The translations under genes and the position numbers were made by a program. This document shows, in pieces, positions 31,927-43,331 of a stretch of DNA of 64,000 bases. Below the pieces are notes generated by a model. That model was not told where the DNA came from. It did no database searches and saw only the letters and a list, made by a program, of their open reading frames with translations. How positions within the stretch are numbered: the stretch's first letter is position 1; every line of letters begins with the position of its first letter. This stretch comes from Cadophora sp. MPI-SDFR-AT-0126 (lineage: Eukaryota > Ascomycota > Leotiomycetes > Helotiales > Ploettnerulaceae). The DNA is taken from NCBI GenBank assembly GCA_020747065.1, contig JAGMVK010000008.1, forward strand, positions 930,001-994,000, given 5' to 3'.

Positions 31927-33069
31927 ATGGCCTCTTCAGATAATGCGAGTGCAGGTGAGCCCGAGATTTTCAAAGCTCGAGGTTTGGTCGTCGACACACG
32001 CCTACAAGTTTTCGGCGCTACCTTTCTTGTCCACTCGACGATCCTGAAATTGTACTCTCAGTACTTCGCAACTTACATGGACTCGGCCGATAAAGTGAAG
32101 AGCACTACAGCTGGCGATTCTGGCCTTTCCACTGCGTTCCAGTACGAATGGGTAACCAAAGTCTTGGATGGTGGTACTGACTGGCAACTAGTCTCTGCCG
32201 GACCTAAGGTATGTACAACACTGATTAGATGTAATTCGTAACATAAACCACAATCTCTCTATAGTAGGCAAATATCTCGGTGGATTCTTGCTGACAGTCT
32301 TTAGGCAGGTGACCCTACCGTTACACCAAGTCATATCGACCCAGAAAAGGAGACGATTGCTTTCAGAAACCTCCTCAACGCCATGTACAACATTCCATAC
32401 ACACTGCTGGCCGAGGAAATAATCGCTTTGACAAAAGTTGCTGCGTTCTATATGGCCCTGCCGGTCGTCTCACGATCTTTGAAGAGAGTCTTCTGGGATA
32501 GCAGGGAGTTCATCGCTGAAGAGATCCGCAACAATCCATGTCAGATGCTGTACGCAGCAGCAGAGTTAAGATGCACGGAGCTCTTCGATGACGCAATAAT
32601 CTGGTGCCTCGGACCGTTCAGTGATCCCTTGTATACGACTTTACAAGATCCGAAGTTGAAGCGAATCGCGGACCAGATGTACCATAGGCTCAAGGCTGAT
32701 GTTCACGCACTACATTATAATCTTATGGAAGATCTTGCCGAGGATGAAAATTGAGCAGCTGAGATCCTGGCTCTACTGAGGAAGCAAATGACGCTAGGAA
32801 GAAAGATCAAAGACTCGCAAGGTGGAAAGTTGCTCATGCCAAAGCTAGTCAGAGACTTGTACCGCGAAATCAAGTTGGGTGAGGAGCTTGGAACCATAAA
32901 AGAATCTGTCCTTGACGACTTGGAGGACCTGACGGCAAATGGTCTTCACCTTGGCACTAATACAGACCTCCAGGCTGGTGACGAGGATGGCTCTTGCGAG
33001 GACTATTTCTTGATCGATTATATGTGGTGGGATGAGTACCCATGGGACTTTTCGCAGCTCGATTGGTAA
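31927..33069 (+). pseudogene. BTB-3, copy with a premature TGA
   Basis: Exon 1 is 31927..32208 and exon 2 starts at 32305 after a 96-bp intron (GTATGT, TTTAG), in the same place and phase as in BTB-4. The BTB part reads TRLQVFGATFLVHSTILKLY, and the helical half has ALPVVSRSL and LFDDAIIWCLGPF. A single in-frame TGA at 32752-32754 interrupts the protein at residue 244. The same frame continues without any other stop for 105 codons and ends YPWDFSQLDW, the family C-terminus. So either the gene makes a truncated protein or it is a young pseudogene. No intron that would remove the stop keeps phase. Confidence 0.65.
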
Positions 33070-34089
33070 TTTCAAATGGTAAGTAAACGCCTATCCTGCA
33101 AAAACTTTCTGTGGCTTGTTCTTACGCTCGCTAGGGTTCTGGAAATGTGCATGCTAGCTGGACTTCTTGAGGAAAGTCATCGACATCCAAACCAGATGAA
33201 TTTCCTAAGGTCGAGGACTTTGTTTCTGGCCTGCCATAGACCTTCTCCGCATATCTATCTACTCTCCATGTGGGACCGATTGGCCGTTTGTCAACCAAGT
33301 TCGGTCTGCATCTTGACCAAGGGACAGAGCAACTGAGGGATAGATACCATGGAATTAAAAGGCGACTATCGACCCCTACTTGTGGAAATTTCCTATACAT
33401 CCATCGATGACATAGATGACAGGGGAATAATATAGACTGGCAGAACCCAATGCAACTTCCAAAACTTCGGTCATCAAATGCGAGGTCAGTCCTTGGGTTG
33501 GTCTCGTTTCTCGCACATCGAGAAGGCTAAATCCAGCTCGGAATTCGTAAAACAGATTTCACAGAGTCAATTCAGTCTCGCCTCGTCTATTTCTCCCTCT
33601 CATATTTCATCATCCGATTCCCAAGCCATGGTAAGTTTGCAAGCAGCTGAGAGAATCTACGAGTTATTTGGGCGGGTTTATTCCTCTAGCGTCACCTATT
33701 CTGTATGTAGCTACACGGATTGGCGTAGGTGATCAACAGACAACGCAAGTAAATGTCCGATCAACAGATAAGTGAGCACGTATCGACCAATTATTAAAAG
33801 CTCGAGTCTTTTAAGAGCAGACCTTCCCAATGTCAATGCTTTGATGTTGACGCAGAAGGAACCAAGCTCGCCTATTCTGCGCTAATTTGGCCGGGGGTGA
33901 CCTGCTTCCCTTCCTTTGCCTTCCCCGTGCTTTTCCTCCGAACGCAACTACAAGCATACTTCGATCTTGAGGTGTAAAAAACTCCCTGAACGCACTGCAC
34001 GTCTCCTTATCGAAACCCAGCGATTCGCGACGCTGGACTCTTCCTCTAAACGTCAACACCAGATCCAGTTCTTAAACCTCACCTTGAAC
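33070..34089. other. Intergenic between BTB-3 and BTB-4
   Basis: No gene is seen. Plus-strand frames at 33076-33336 and 33478-33732 are short and have no motif. The ~150 bases before 34090 form the BTB-4 leader. Confidence 0.5.
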
Positions 34090-35224
34090 ATGGCGAGCCT
34101 CGATGATACCACACAGGAGCCTATCGTCTTCAAAGCAAGAGGTATGGAGAACGACACTCGTCTCAGAGTCTTCGACATAGTCTTCCACGTCAGCTCCGCA
34201 GTCTTAAAGATGCACTCACAGTACTTCTTCAAGTTCCTTGACTCGGCGGATAAGGCTTTTGGCAGCGGCCACGGAGATTTCAAGTACGACTGGGTTACAA
34301 AGATCGTGGATGAGGGAGACGATTGGCAACTGGTTTGCGCCGGCCCAAATGTAAGTTGCTTCAGGATCAAATCGTCTCCTGCGGAGCCAAAGCTTGACAG
34401 AACGAACACGTTTGATCTAACAAACCAATTGTAGGCTGGCGAGCTCAATCTGAGCCAATGGGACAAGAAGAAACAACCTCACGACAAATACATGCAGAAA
34501 AATGCATTCCACAACATTCTCAAAGCCATGTATACGATCCCATATGTGTTGCCTATGGTACAAGGCCTGCTTATTATGACGGGTCTGGCTCGATTTTACA
34601 TGTGCCTTCCCCTCGTATCACGAACGCTTGAAGGGGCCATCGCGACAAGTCGTACTCTATCTCGGCTTCAGCTGCGAAAGTTCTTGCTTCAAACTACTTT
34701 CAGTAGCGATTGAACTTAGAAATAAAGCTCTGTTCAAGGATTCTTTGATTTACTGCCTCGGCCCCTTTTCCAACCCGAGTTTCGAAAGAATGACCGACAA
34801 GAAGCTTAGGAAGATCGCTCAGTCTCATCATCATAAACTCCGGTCCACCGTCTTCAAGGAACTTCATACAATTATCTACTCCTGGATTCAGGAGATACCC
34901 CACAGAGACACGTCAGTTGCAGCAGATGATACAGATAACGACCTTACTTCTGCTTGGTTCAAGCGCGGATTGGCTTTGGAAGCACAGAGAATGGACCACG
35001 GCCACGAAGTCTATCTACCCAGACTATTCCGTGGGATGCTTGAAGATGGGCACTTTGATGATGATTTTTTCGAACCATTACAATGGCTCTTGAAAAATGA
35101 CTTGACAATTGGGTCCGGCATTTTGGAGCATGCTGGGGAAGGCATCTTTAAAGACTTCTTTTTATTCAGCACTATCGACGACGATGACGATTACCCTTGG
35201 GACACGACGGTCGATGACTGGTAA
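34090..35224 (+). pseudogene. BTB-4, frameshifted copy
   Basis: Exon 1 is 34090..34350 and exon 2 starts at 34435 after an 84-bp intron (GTAAGT, CTAAC, TTGTAG). BTB strands TRLRVFDIVFHVSSAVLKMH and the element DWVTKIVDEGDDWQLV align with BTB-3. After CLPLVSRTLEGAIATS the frame ends at 34713, but the conserved continuation (LLSVAIELRNKALFKDSLIY, CLGPF) is in the +1 frame from about 34670 onward and runs to YPWDTTVDDW. The break therefore lies between about 34650 and 34690. No GT-AG interval of realistic length fixes it. This is the third different lesion in this array. Confidence 0.65.
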
Positions 35225-36197
35225 CCTTAGACACTCCCCCCAGGCTCAGTCCCTACGAAATCGTCCGCAGGCTCAAAGTAGCACCGCTTGACGGTTCCGT
35301 TTGTTGCAACTAGCACACTTCATTTCCTGTCCATCTACAAAAGTGCGACATACATGATCTCGGTACACAATGGCTGGCAAACCAGTACACAGCTTCGGTG
35401 CCATCTCGAGTCTCGAGTCCGAATTCAAGGCTGTCCTCATTCGTCGACAATGGGGGGACATCACCGCAACACCGTCATACAACTCGACTTCCGCTCTACC
35501 AAATTCCTCATCTTCGATTTTTCATTTTTTTTCTCTCCAAAAGTGTAAACTCAAATTTCAACTCAAAACACGGCTGAGTGCTCCGCATACATCTTCTCTC
35601 GCAACTCTGATCTGGTAGTCTTTGCTGCCTCCGCACTTCCGACTTCCACTCCTGTCTCAGAATCTGACTACCCTCATCATCTTGCAGGCATTCTGCTACG
35701 ATATGCGAATTTGCTATTGAAAGAGATGGCTTTGTTCTCATGCGTGGAGATATGGGCAGGTGAAGGACCAGCTAGATATTTGAAAGGGAGTAATGGGGGA
35801 AGATTGTACGTTAGAGAATAAATGAGAGAAGACATTAAGAACGTGAAACTCGAAATCAACATGCTGAGCATGTAGTAATAGAGTGAGTGATCGATCATAT
35901 GCAAGGAGGCTGGATGAGTTGATGTAAAACATAAGTGTCGCATGATGCGGATACGGTATAAAATGACTTGCTAGAGCCGTGTTGAAGAGTAGTCGAGGCA
36001 AGTGCCTGGTACTTAGGCATACATACAGTATCATCACGGCGACCAGAGACTGTACTGCAGCTTTCTCAATTCTCTTCATTCATTCGTAACTCATCTACGT
36101 GTCTCTATGTCTACCGACCATCTCCTCATCGCCGCCTTTCACCTTCTACTTCCCCCCTCTCTACACAGGCCATTCCATACCTCCGCAAACGACACCC
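35225..36197. other. Intergenic, nothing recognised
   Basis: No gene is supported. A minus-strand ORF at 35738-36079 (113 codons) begins with a hydrophobic stretch but has no conserved feature. The right part holds the CGI121 3' region. Confidence 0.45.
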
Positions 36198-37331
36198 TCA
36201 ATTCGTCACACTCCTCAAAGCCATCGCCCCTAAAACACCAAGCAGTAACCCCATCCTCTCATCCCCTCCCCCACCTCCAGCACCATTCCCATTAACACCC
36301 TTCTTCCCCGCTCCACTCCCAGCACCGCCAGCGACAGCATTCAACTTATAAATCTTCCTCGCCCTCTTCTCATCGACCATCACTGCTAGATTCTCATCTG
36401 TGAAGGGGATGTTCTCGCCTTCGATGGAGGAGGTGAGATGGTTGGTTACGGATGAGAGGGGAATGGGGCTGTGGGGAGTGGAGAGTTTGATGATTAGGAG
36501 GTTGGTAGTTGTGGTGGGTGTTAGGCCGAAGCGCCGGAAGGATTCGGCGATCTGTTCGGGAGAAGAGGCGTGGTGGTTAGTTTGTGGTGCTGTGTATTGT
36601 AGTGTGGGAGATAGAGAGGTATATGGAAGAAAAGGAGGAGGAGGGCAGGGAAGTGTGGGACGGAGATGAGGGGTTTAAGTAGCTGTGAAGAGATTTGAGG
36701 GTGATGAATGTGATGAGTGGGTGGTGTAAGGTGGATGGGAGAGGGGTTGAGGTTGATGTCATGCTCTTGAGATACAACTGGAGGACCGATGGAGAGAGAA
36801 CCCCCTCTCTCCCCTTAGGGGAAACTCAAGGATATGAGAAGGGGCTATGACGAACATTGTTATTAGGAGAGAGCGAGAACACAATCTCTGAGTGGACATT
36901 GCGGCTCCGTAGTCTGTTCTCTAGCAGATCGTTGACGGCGCGGTAGGCGGCTGCTAGGATGTGGACTTTGGAGAGGATCTGTTTCTTCGTTAGTATCGTA
37001 CTTGTAGGTAGATTGAATGGAATGAAGCGGGAATATGGAAAGATGGCGAGCGTATGTCCAGCATGGATGAATTCTATATCACGTGATACGCCCCTCCAAG
37101 ATTTTTCAGCGGGGTACAACGCTTCTGGTCTGCGTGTGATGCAGGAGGAAGGAAGTGTGTGAGAGAGAGACAAACCACACTAGCATCGATCAATGCATAC
37201 TCGAAATCTGTATTGCCCGCGAGCAGCTGCTGGTGCAGAAAAGCCGCGTTAGTGACGTTGCGGTAGAGGGCGATGTGGAGGTCGTAATTGGGCGGGAGGT
37301 GCTCGAGATGTATTGTTTGGATGTGCGACAT
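36198..37331 (-). CDS. CGI121: EKC/KEOPS complex subunit Cgi121
   Basis: The model is complement(join(36198..36551, 36856..36978, 37176..37331)), 210 residues. Cgi121 is the tRNA-binding partner of Bud32/PRPK in the KEOPS complex, which makes t6A37 in ANN-decoding tRNAs and affects telomeres and transcription. Seen are [65 protein letters not shown] and IAESFRRFG, all hallmarks of the family, and RKIYKLN near the usual C-terminus. An extra Gly/Asn-rich linker and a weakly hydrophobic tail follow. Introns are 197 bp (GTTTGT) and 304 bp (GTTCGT), both with CTAAC branches and AACAG acceptors. No single long ORF marks this gene. Confidence 0.9.
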
Positions 37332-39233
37332 TTTGGCTTGTGCTGGTTGCCTATAGGGCTGAATGGCGTTTAGGAAGATGATGGGTAGAAGGTGTTTGTG
37401 TGTTACGAACCGCCGGTTGTGTCGGCTATTGCAAAGCTTCTGGAACGGCCTGGTTGTAGATTCTCACGGTTTCGTTGATGGATTCGCGAGTTTGGCGTCT
37501 AAGCCCGCAGTGGAAACGAGTGGATCCTCAGCCTTGTGGGCTCGAGGGAACCCTGGGTTTGTGAGTGGATGTGTGGATTTTGCTTGTTTTCGAGGGCTGG
37601 CGAGGTATCCGATGGGTTGCAGTGGATTCTGTGTGGTGCGGCTGTAGCAGGAGCTTGGGAAAAGGGGTGAGTGTGTGATGGAAGCCTGCTCCACGTGCGA
37701 TTTGGTAAGAGGCTGTGACGGAGGAATAGTAGCGGTGGAGCCTGAAATAGAAATCTTTTTGTTTCGTTTTTGTCTGCCTCGCAGAATGTGGAATTCCTCC
37801 TCCTCCTTTCCATGCTTTTCTGTCTAGCTAGGATGTTGTGTTGCTCTTTACTTGGAAAGGGTGCACGGAGTTCGCGTGGCCCACTCGTGACGTTGAATAG
37901 TGAGGCGGAGGGGAGGAAAGTTTAGACGAAGCGAATCCGTTCCTTTCTCTGGTAGCGACTCAACTACCGACTGAAGACATGAAGCTTATTTGCCTGCCGG
38001 ATGTCAGCAGCAGATGTAACGTAGACATGGGTTGAGATTATGACATTCACATTTTCGTTTCTCATTCGAGAAAAGCGAGCAAGAAAGAGATGGTAATCCG
38101 CGAAATATAATTGGATGGCTCAAGGCACGATTTGGTTGGCTTGTTGGTTCAGAGACGTTGAGCTAGTTCCAATTCTATCAGGATGCACCGGGTGACAGGC
38201 CGGGCCAAGCCAGCTGAGATTGAAGGGTGCGCCAAGGTCTTATGGGTATTGTGCGTGCGTGATGGGGCGGACTGCTTTGGGAGGACGCCAAGAGATCAGG
38301 AACCTCAATACTTCGTATTCTTGTGTTGCAGGAAAACATGGACGAGAAACTGGGGTATCTTTATGTACAGTAAGTACTGGATCGCCAGAGGAGTGGCACC
38401 ACAGTAACTTTCTTTTGCACGACATGCATGCATGCATGAGCTAGGATTCCAAGCTGGGCGGGTTGTTGGAACAGATGCTGGGGTTAGCCGCCCGCTGGGA
38501 AAGGGGATACGGGATGTGGCATATTTCCGTGCCTTGGGACAGACACGAAAGACGGTACCCCCGAGTTGATTGATCCTTTGTATATCTTGATGCATGCGTG
38601 GCGTTGATCGGTGTGAAGTTGCTCGCATTTACGAATGACGCCGTGTTGACTGGACTGCTGTGTAAGCCAAGGAAGCTTTGGGCTGTGAAAATGTGAGATG
38701 TGTTAGAACTCGTAAGTGTTTGTCTTAATTCTCGACCTTTTCTTGGCTGCCCAGCCTCGTTCTGATGGGTGCTCGCCTCAAATGAAGCCTACCACACCTA
38801 TTGATAGGGTGACGATTCTTGGCACTGGGCAATTTTCATAGATGCTCTTTACCTAGAGAAGACAAGGCCGTAATCAACACAGCATTGCCTAGGTTTCTGT
38901 TCACTTGTAGCTGAAGAAGTCCAGGTCCAGCTCCCACTTGGTGCCGGTTCTTGAGTTTTGAAGGGGTCGAGTGAACCTGGTTGCGCTTGCCCACCGCTGT
39001 CTATGGCCAAAGCAGACTGAAAGAATCCCAGTGTCCTTTCCTCCAGTCTCTTCTCTTAAGAAATGACAGGCGCATTCTCATTCTGTTCGAAACAACAAAC
39101 CATCACGCACTTGAACAATATCTATTCGATTCACACCCTACTCTTACATCGCAAGCGTTGCATTCCAGTGACATCTGATTCGAGTGGACTAGCGCTGATC
39201 TGGACTAGCGCTACCTCGAGCAGTGCGGCCAAA
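37332..39233. other. Divergent promoter region, CGI121 / Zn2Cys6 regulator
   Basis: A long 1.9-kb upstream region with no gene. It contains a short CATG repeat at 38423-38438. An in-frame ATG at 39063 would extend the regulator by 57 residues. Long 5' regions are common for fungal transcription factor genes. Confidence 0.5.
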
Positions 39234-42200
39234 ATGGGTTCAGGTGCTCCAGCTGGGCTTCCCAGCGACGTCTACTCCATACAGGACCACGAGTCCTTCA
39301 ATTATCAATACCCTCAAGCACAAGTGCATGCGCAGGCCACTTTGCCGTATGTTGTTCCAAACTCTGACGGCAGACTCCCCTCTTATGAAAGTCAAATCCG
39401 AGGATTGGAATACCGACCGGCTTCTTCCACGGTTTCTGCCGGCCCATCATATGCAATTGCATCTGCGACTATGGCTCAGAAACGACCTTCTGAGGACGAC
39501 GGCAGCAATGCTTCATCTTCAAAGCATATCAGGGGGGAGCGTCCCGAAGAATTCTCGAAAGCTGTCTTGAAGAAATTGAAAGACTCGAACAGAACTGGAC
39601 AGGCTTGCGACAGATGCAAGGTGAGTCTCGAAGGCTTTGCGACAATCAACTCAATTCGAGCCAGCACTAACAACAATTGCAATTGCAGATACGAAAGATT
39701 AGATGCGACCCACGCGAAACAGGTTGTGGACCATGCGAGCAGAACGCGACAGAATGCGTCACTACAGACAGGATCACCGGCCAGGCGACAAGACGAGGAT
39801 ATACTGAGGCACTCGAACGACAGAATGAAGACTCCCAGCGTCGCATTCAGGATTTGGAACGTCAAATTCTACAACTTGGTGGGAACATAAAGTCTTCCGG
39901 TGGGTATCAGAACAGTGGAACAGGCTACGAGTATCAACAGCCCGCTCCGACATGGAATGCTACAAACTCGTATCCTGCGCAGAACCTACATAGCAGTCCG
40001 CGGCAGGAGACCAACATCTTTCGGCCGCTCCAACCGCTTACAGCAGGGACTTACGGATCCAATTATCTCGGAGTGTCTGCTGGTAATTCAAACCTGAGTG
40101 CCATCAAGGGAACGGCATTGACCATCCTCGGAATGGAGATTGACATTGCCAACTTCGATTCCTGGGACATGGATGAGCCCAAGGATGACCAATCCAAGAC
40201 AGATTTGTTCAACAAATCCTATCAATCGTTCCTGCAAACTGCATTGAACGTCAATTCTAGGATGACGAATGTTGAGCTCCCGGAACGTGCAGTTGGCTTC
40301 GAATACGCCATATGGTATTTTCGCGCCCTGAATCCATATACTCCTCTTCTCCATAAGCCTACCTTCATGAAATTGGTATGTGTCCTCTCTCTATCCTTAG
40401 TTTTAGCTAACTCCTGTAGTTGACACGAATCTATGATGATCCTGCCTTCCGACCAACTGCCGCCGAAACAGTCATGGTGCACATGGTCTTCGCTATCATG
40501 CTCTTCCAGTTCTCCGTCCGAAATAATGATGACTTGCGAGTGAAGAATGATTACAATCTCAAATCGAACATGCACTACCATTATTCCCTCAGCATGTTCT
40601 ATCAACTCTCATGCAGCCACACTGTACAAGATGTTCAAGCCATGACTCTGATCTGCCTCCACTTGCGAAATTTTCCGAAGCCAGGTGCCAGTTGGATTCT
40701 GACCCAAACCACAATGTCGCTCGCCATTGAGCTTGGACTCCATCTCTCGGCAAAGCGATGGGTTGCTGAGTCGAGACCAAATCTCCTGGATATCGAAATG
40801 CGAAAGCGAACCTTCTGGGTCATCCTTGCTATCCAGGTCACTCTCAGTGGAAAACTTGGTCGTCCCATGGGTCTGAGGTATGATGACATGGATGTAGAGT
40901 TTCCAGAAGTGATGGACGACGAACTTCTTTCTGAAGACGGTCTCGATACTTCACGTCTAGGTAACTGCACCCACGAGATTGGCTTAATAGCTTTCCGATT
41001 ACTACCGCTCTTCATGGAGCTTTACAGTACAATTTATGCTGTTCGTCGCTACCCAGAGAATTACATCACGACCGTCAAATCGCTGGAAGCCAGAATTCAA
41101 GCCTGGAAAGACAATATACCGCCACATCTTCAACTCGCTCAGAAAACAGCTGGAAATGAAAGTCGACCATTCGCTCTGTACGCAGAGATGTGGTACCTGG
41201 AATTCCGCCTCCTGCTTCGACATCCATCCGTGGAAATGACGGACGACAAGGCTTTCAAGGCAGAAAGTATGCGCGCCTGTGATGAGTGCGCTCGTCAGAT
41301 GTTGCAATGTGTGCTTGAATTACAACAATACAATTGTCTCGACACAACATGGTACAATAGTGCCGTCTACGTCATGGCCATCACTACCACTTTATTTGCC
41401 ACACATGACAAGAAATCAACAACTCCAGGCGAGATAGCTGCTCTGAGGACGGATATGGATAAGTGGCTGAGCGTTATGGGAGATGTTGGTCGTCTTCTTG
41501 GTAAGTCCTGCCATCTCAAGCTCTAGATTCATCTAACTTTACAAGGTTCTGGCGATCGATTGAAGGAAGCTGTACGTGGCGTCATTGAAGGAACTTTAGG
41601 CATGCTGGATAGACGAGTCACTCCATCCAGCACCACCTACATTCAAAACAGCCATTCGCCCGAGGATTCGAAAATGCAGCTTCAGCGATCAGACTCCGGA
41701 ACTGCTTATGGCAACTTGCCAAGCTACGGTCTCGAACATGACCATCCTACGAATGGGATCTCTCCAGCAGAATACTCGCAAACGCAAGTTCCTCATCACA
41801 CCACTCCATATCCCGCCGCAACGGTATACTCAACATATGCCGAAACACCATCCACCATCGCCTACACGCCCCATGACAACTCTCACACCTTCACCAGCTA
41901 CCCTCCAAACAACAATGAAGCACCTCTTCTAGGGAACTTTCAAATGCCAGCAGGTCAAGCTCAGCAAAACAACCAATGGCAACGGTCAATGTCTATGAAC
42001 CCGCCCGGCGCACAAGCCTGGCAGCAGTGGGCGCATACCATTGCAGGACAAGCCGAACCCCAGGATCGCTACAGTGCCAATGCCCTCCTGTCACTTGGTG
42101 CTCGCGACAATGCCACGGCGGCAAACGGTGCTCAGACTACGATGCCTGATATGAGTGGTCTGCAACCTGTTGTGTTCGATCAGCAGATGGGGCAATTAAA

Positions 42201-42309
42201 TGGAGGGATCAATGCTTGGCCGCAGAGTATTTTCTTGGAACAAGGGCAGGGAATCGGCCCTAGCTCTGGAATGGGTTCTGGTTCGGGCATGGGTTCTGGG
42301 TCCGGATAA
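39234..42309 (+). CDS. Zn2Cys6 fungal transcription factor, four exons
   Basis: The model is join(39234..39620, 39689..40375, 40420..41500, 41546..42309), 972 residues. The binuclear cluster has Cys 125, 128, 135, 142, 145 and 152 (CDRCKIRKIRCDPRETGC, then GPC and EC). Intron 1 (68 bp) splits it after CDRCK, a common position in this class. A coiled-coil dimerisation segment follows (YTEALERQNEDSQRRIQDLE). Exon 3 holds the fungal-specific 'middle homology' domain (MSLAIELGLHLSAKRW; MRKRTFWVILAIQVTLSGKL; GRPMGLRYDDMDVEFP). The C-terminus is Gln/Asn/Ser-rich and ends in a GSGMGSGSG repeat, a likely activation region. Introns 2 and 3 are 44 and 45 bp. The start at 39234 has Kozak context GCCAAAATGG. 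The target pathway is unknown. Confidence 0.9.
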
Positions 42310-43331
42310 AGGGGTACTCTCCACCACATTCATGAATTTTGCCGGAGTTTAAAAAGTCTTCGATGCTTTGGAGGACATGTAATATGGATGGGTGAATCAT
42401 CACCGGCGTATCTCGGATGGCTTTGGCGTCACAAGGACTCGGATTCCAGATACCCAAGCGTTGTTTCATCGTGCGATCCACTGCGAATTTGCAATTACTG
42501 GTTGGCGTTTGTGATTTTGTATGATAGAGAAAATATTTCTGAATATTAATAGATAATGGAGGGACAACAATCGGTGGTAATGGTTGGGACGGTCCTGGAG
42601 GAGTGGCGAGGTGGATTGGGGCGGTTTGTACATTACTTGAGATGTCGATCTGCAATGGATCGAGCAGAAAAGAATGACATTCATATTCATATTCTTATTT
42701 ATATTCATATTCAGCCTCCTGACTCATGTTTCAACTCCTCGCAGATGTGTATGTAGATTGGTAGGGTATGTGCTATACGTGGCGACTCGGAAGTACGAGT
42801 CGAAGCTCGTAAACAAAGACGGGGAGGTTAACAGAGACAATAGGGGGGATGGGATCCGAGTTTCTCGCATTTGCTACTTAGGTACGTACGGAAGGGCAGT
42901 GGGGCACTGATTCTTGGAAGTCATTTTATAGGAATATTCTACTTTATTATTCTATATAGGTAAGATGCTGATGCTTCGATGTTGGTGCTGGTGAAGAGTT
43001 TGGTGGGGCTGTGAACTGCCATTTCGCCAAGACGGCCGCTTTCCGCAAATGACACTAGCGCCATGGTGGTTTCCACGGCAACATTTGTCGGAAAGCAAAT
43101 AATGCCAAAACATCGTCACTGATATTCTACAATCAATCTGCAAGCAAACCACGACAACCACGACCACGCCGACGACAATTCCGACACTTTCATTCTTTTA
43201 CTCGGCAGATTAAGCTTGCATACTTCCGGACAATTTTGCTTCGACTTTACGCCTGACCGAGAGGTTGCGCGACTTGTTTACAAGCCGGTTTGTTGATGGG
43301 AGTGGACAGACAACATTAAACAAAATTAGAA
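42310..43331. other. Intergenic with AT-rich microsatellite
   Basis: This is the 3' region of the regulator followed by the kinesin promoter. An imperfect ATTCAT/TATTCAT microsatellite lies at 42678-42716. No gene is seen. Confidence 0.5.

Noticed and set aside
34615..34671. GTATCA...TTCAG interval as an intron that would fix the BTB-4 frameshift
   Set aside because: Its phases do not match and it would remove residues conserved in the sister copies.
35738..36079. Minus-strand 113-codon ORF with a hydrophobic N-terminus
   Set aside because: His/Tyr/Phe-rich random-looking composition, no motif, no splice or promoter support.
38423..38438. CATG tandem repeat as a regulatory element or CRISPR-like repeat
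   Set aside because: Four units of a 4-mer only, with no spacers. It is an ordinary short microsatellite.
42678..42716. ATTCAT-type repeat
   Set aside because: A simple AT-rich microsatellite with no further structure.
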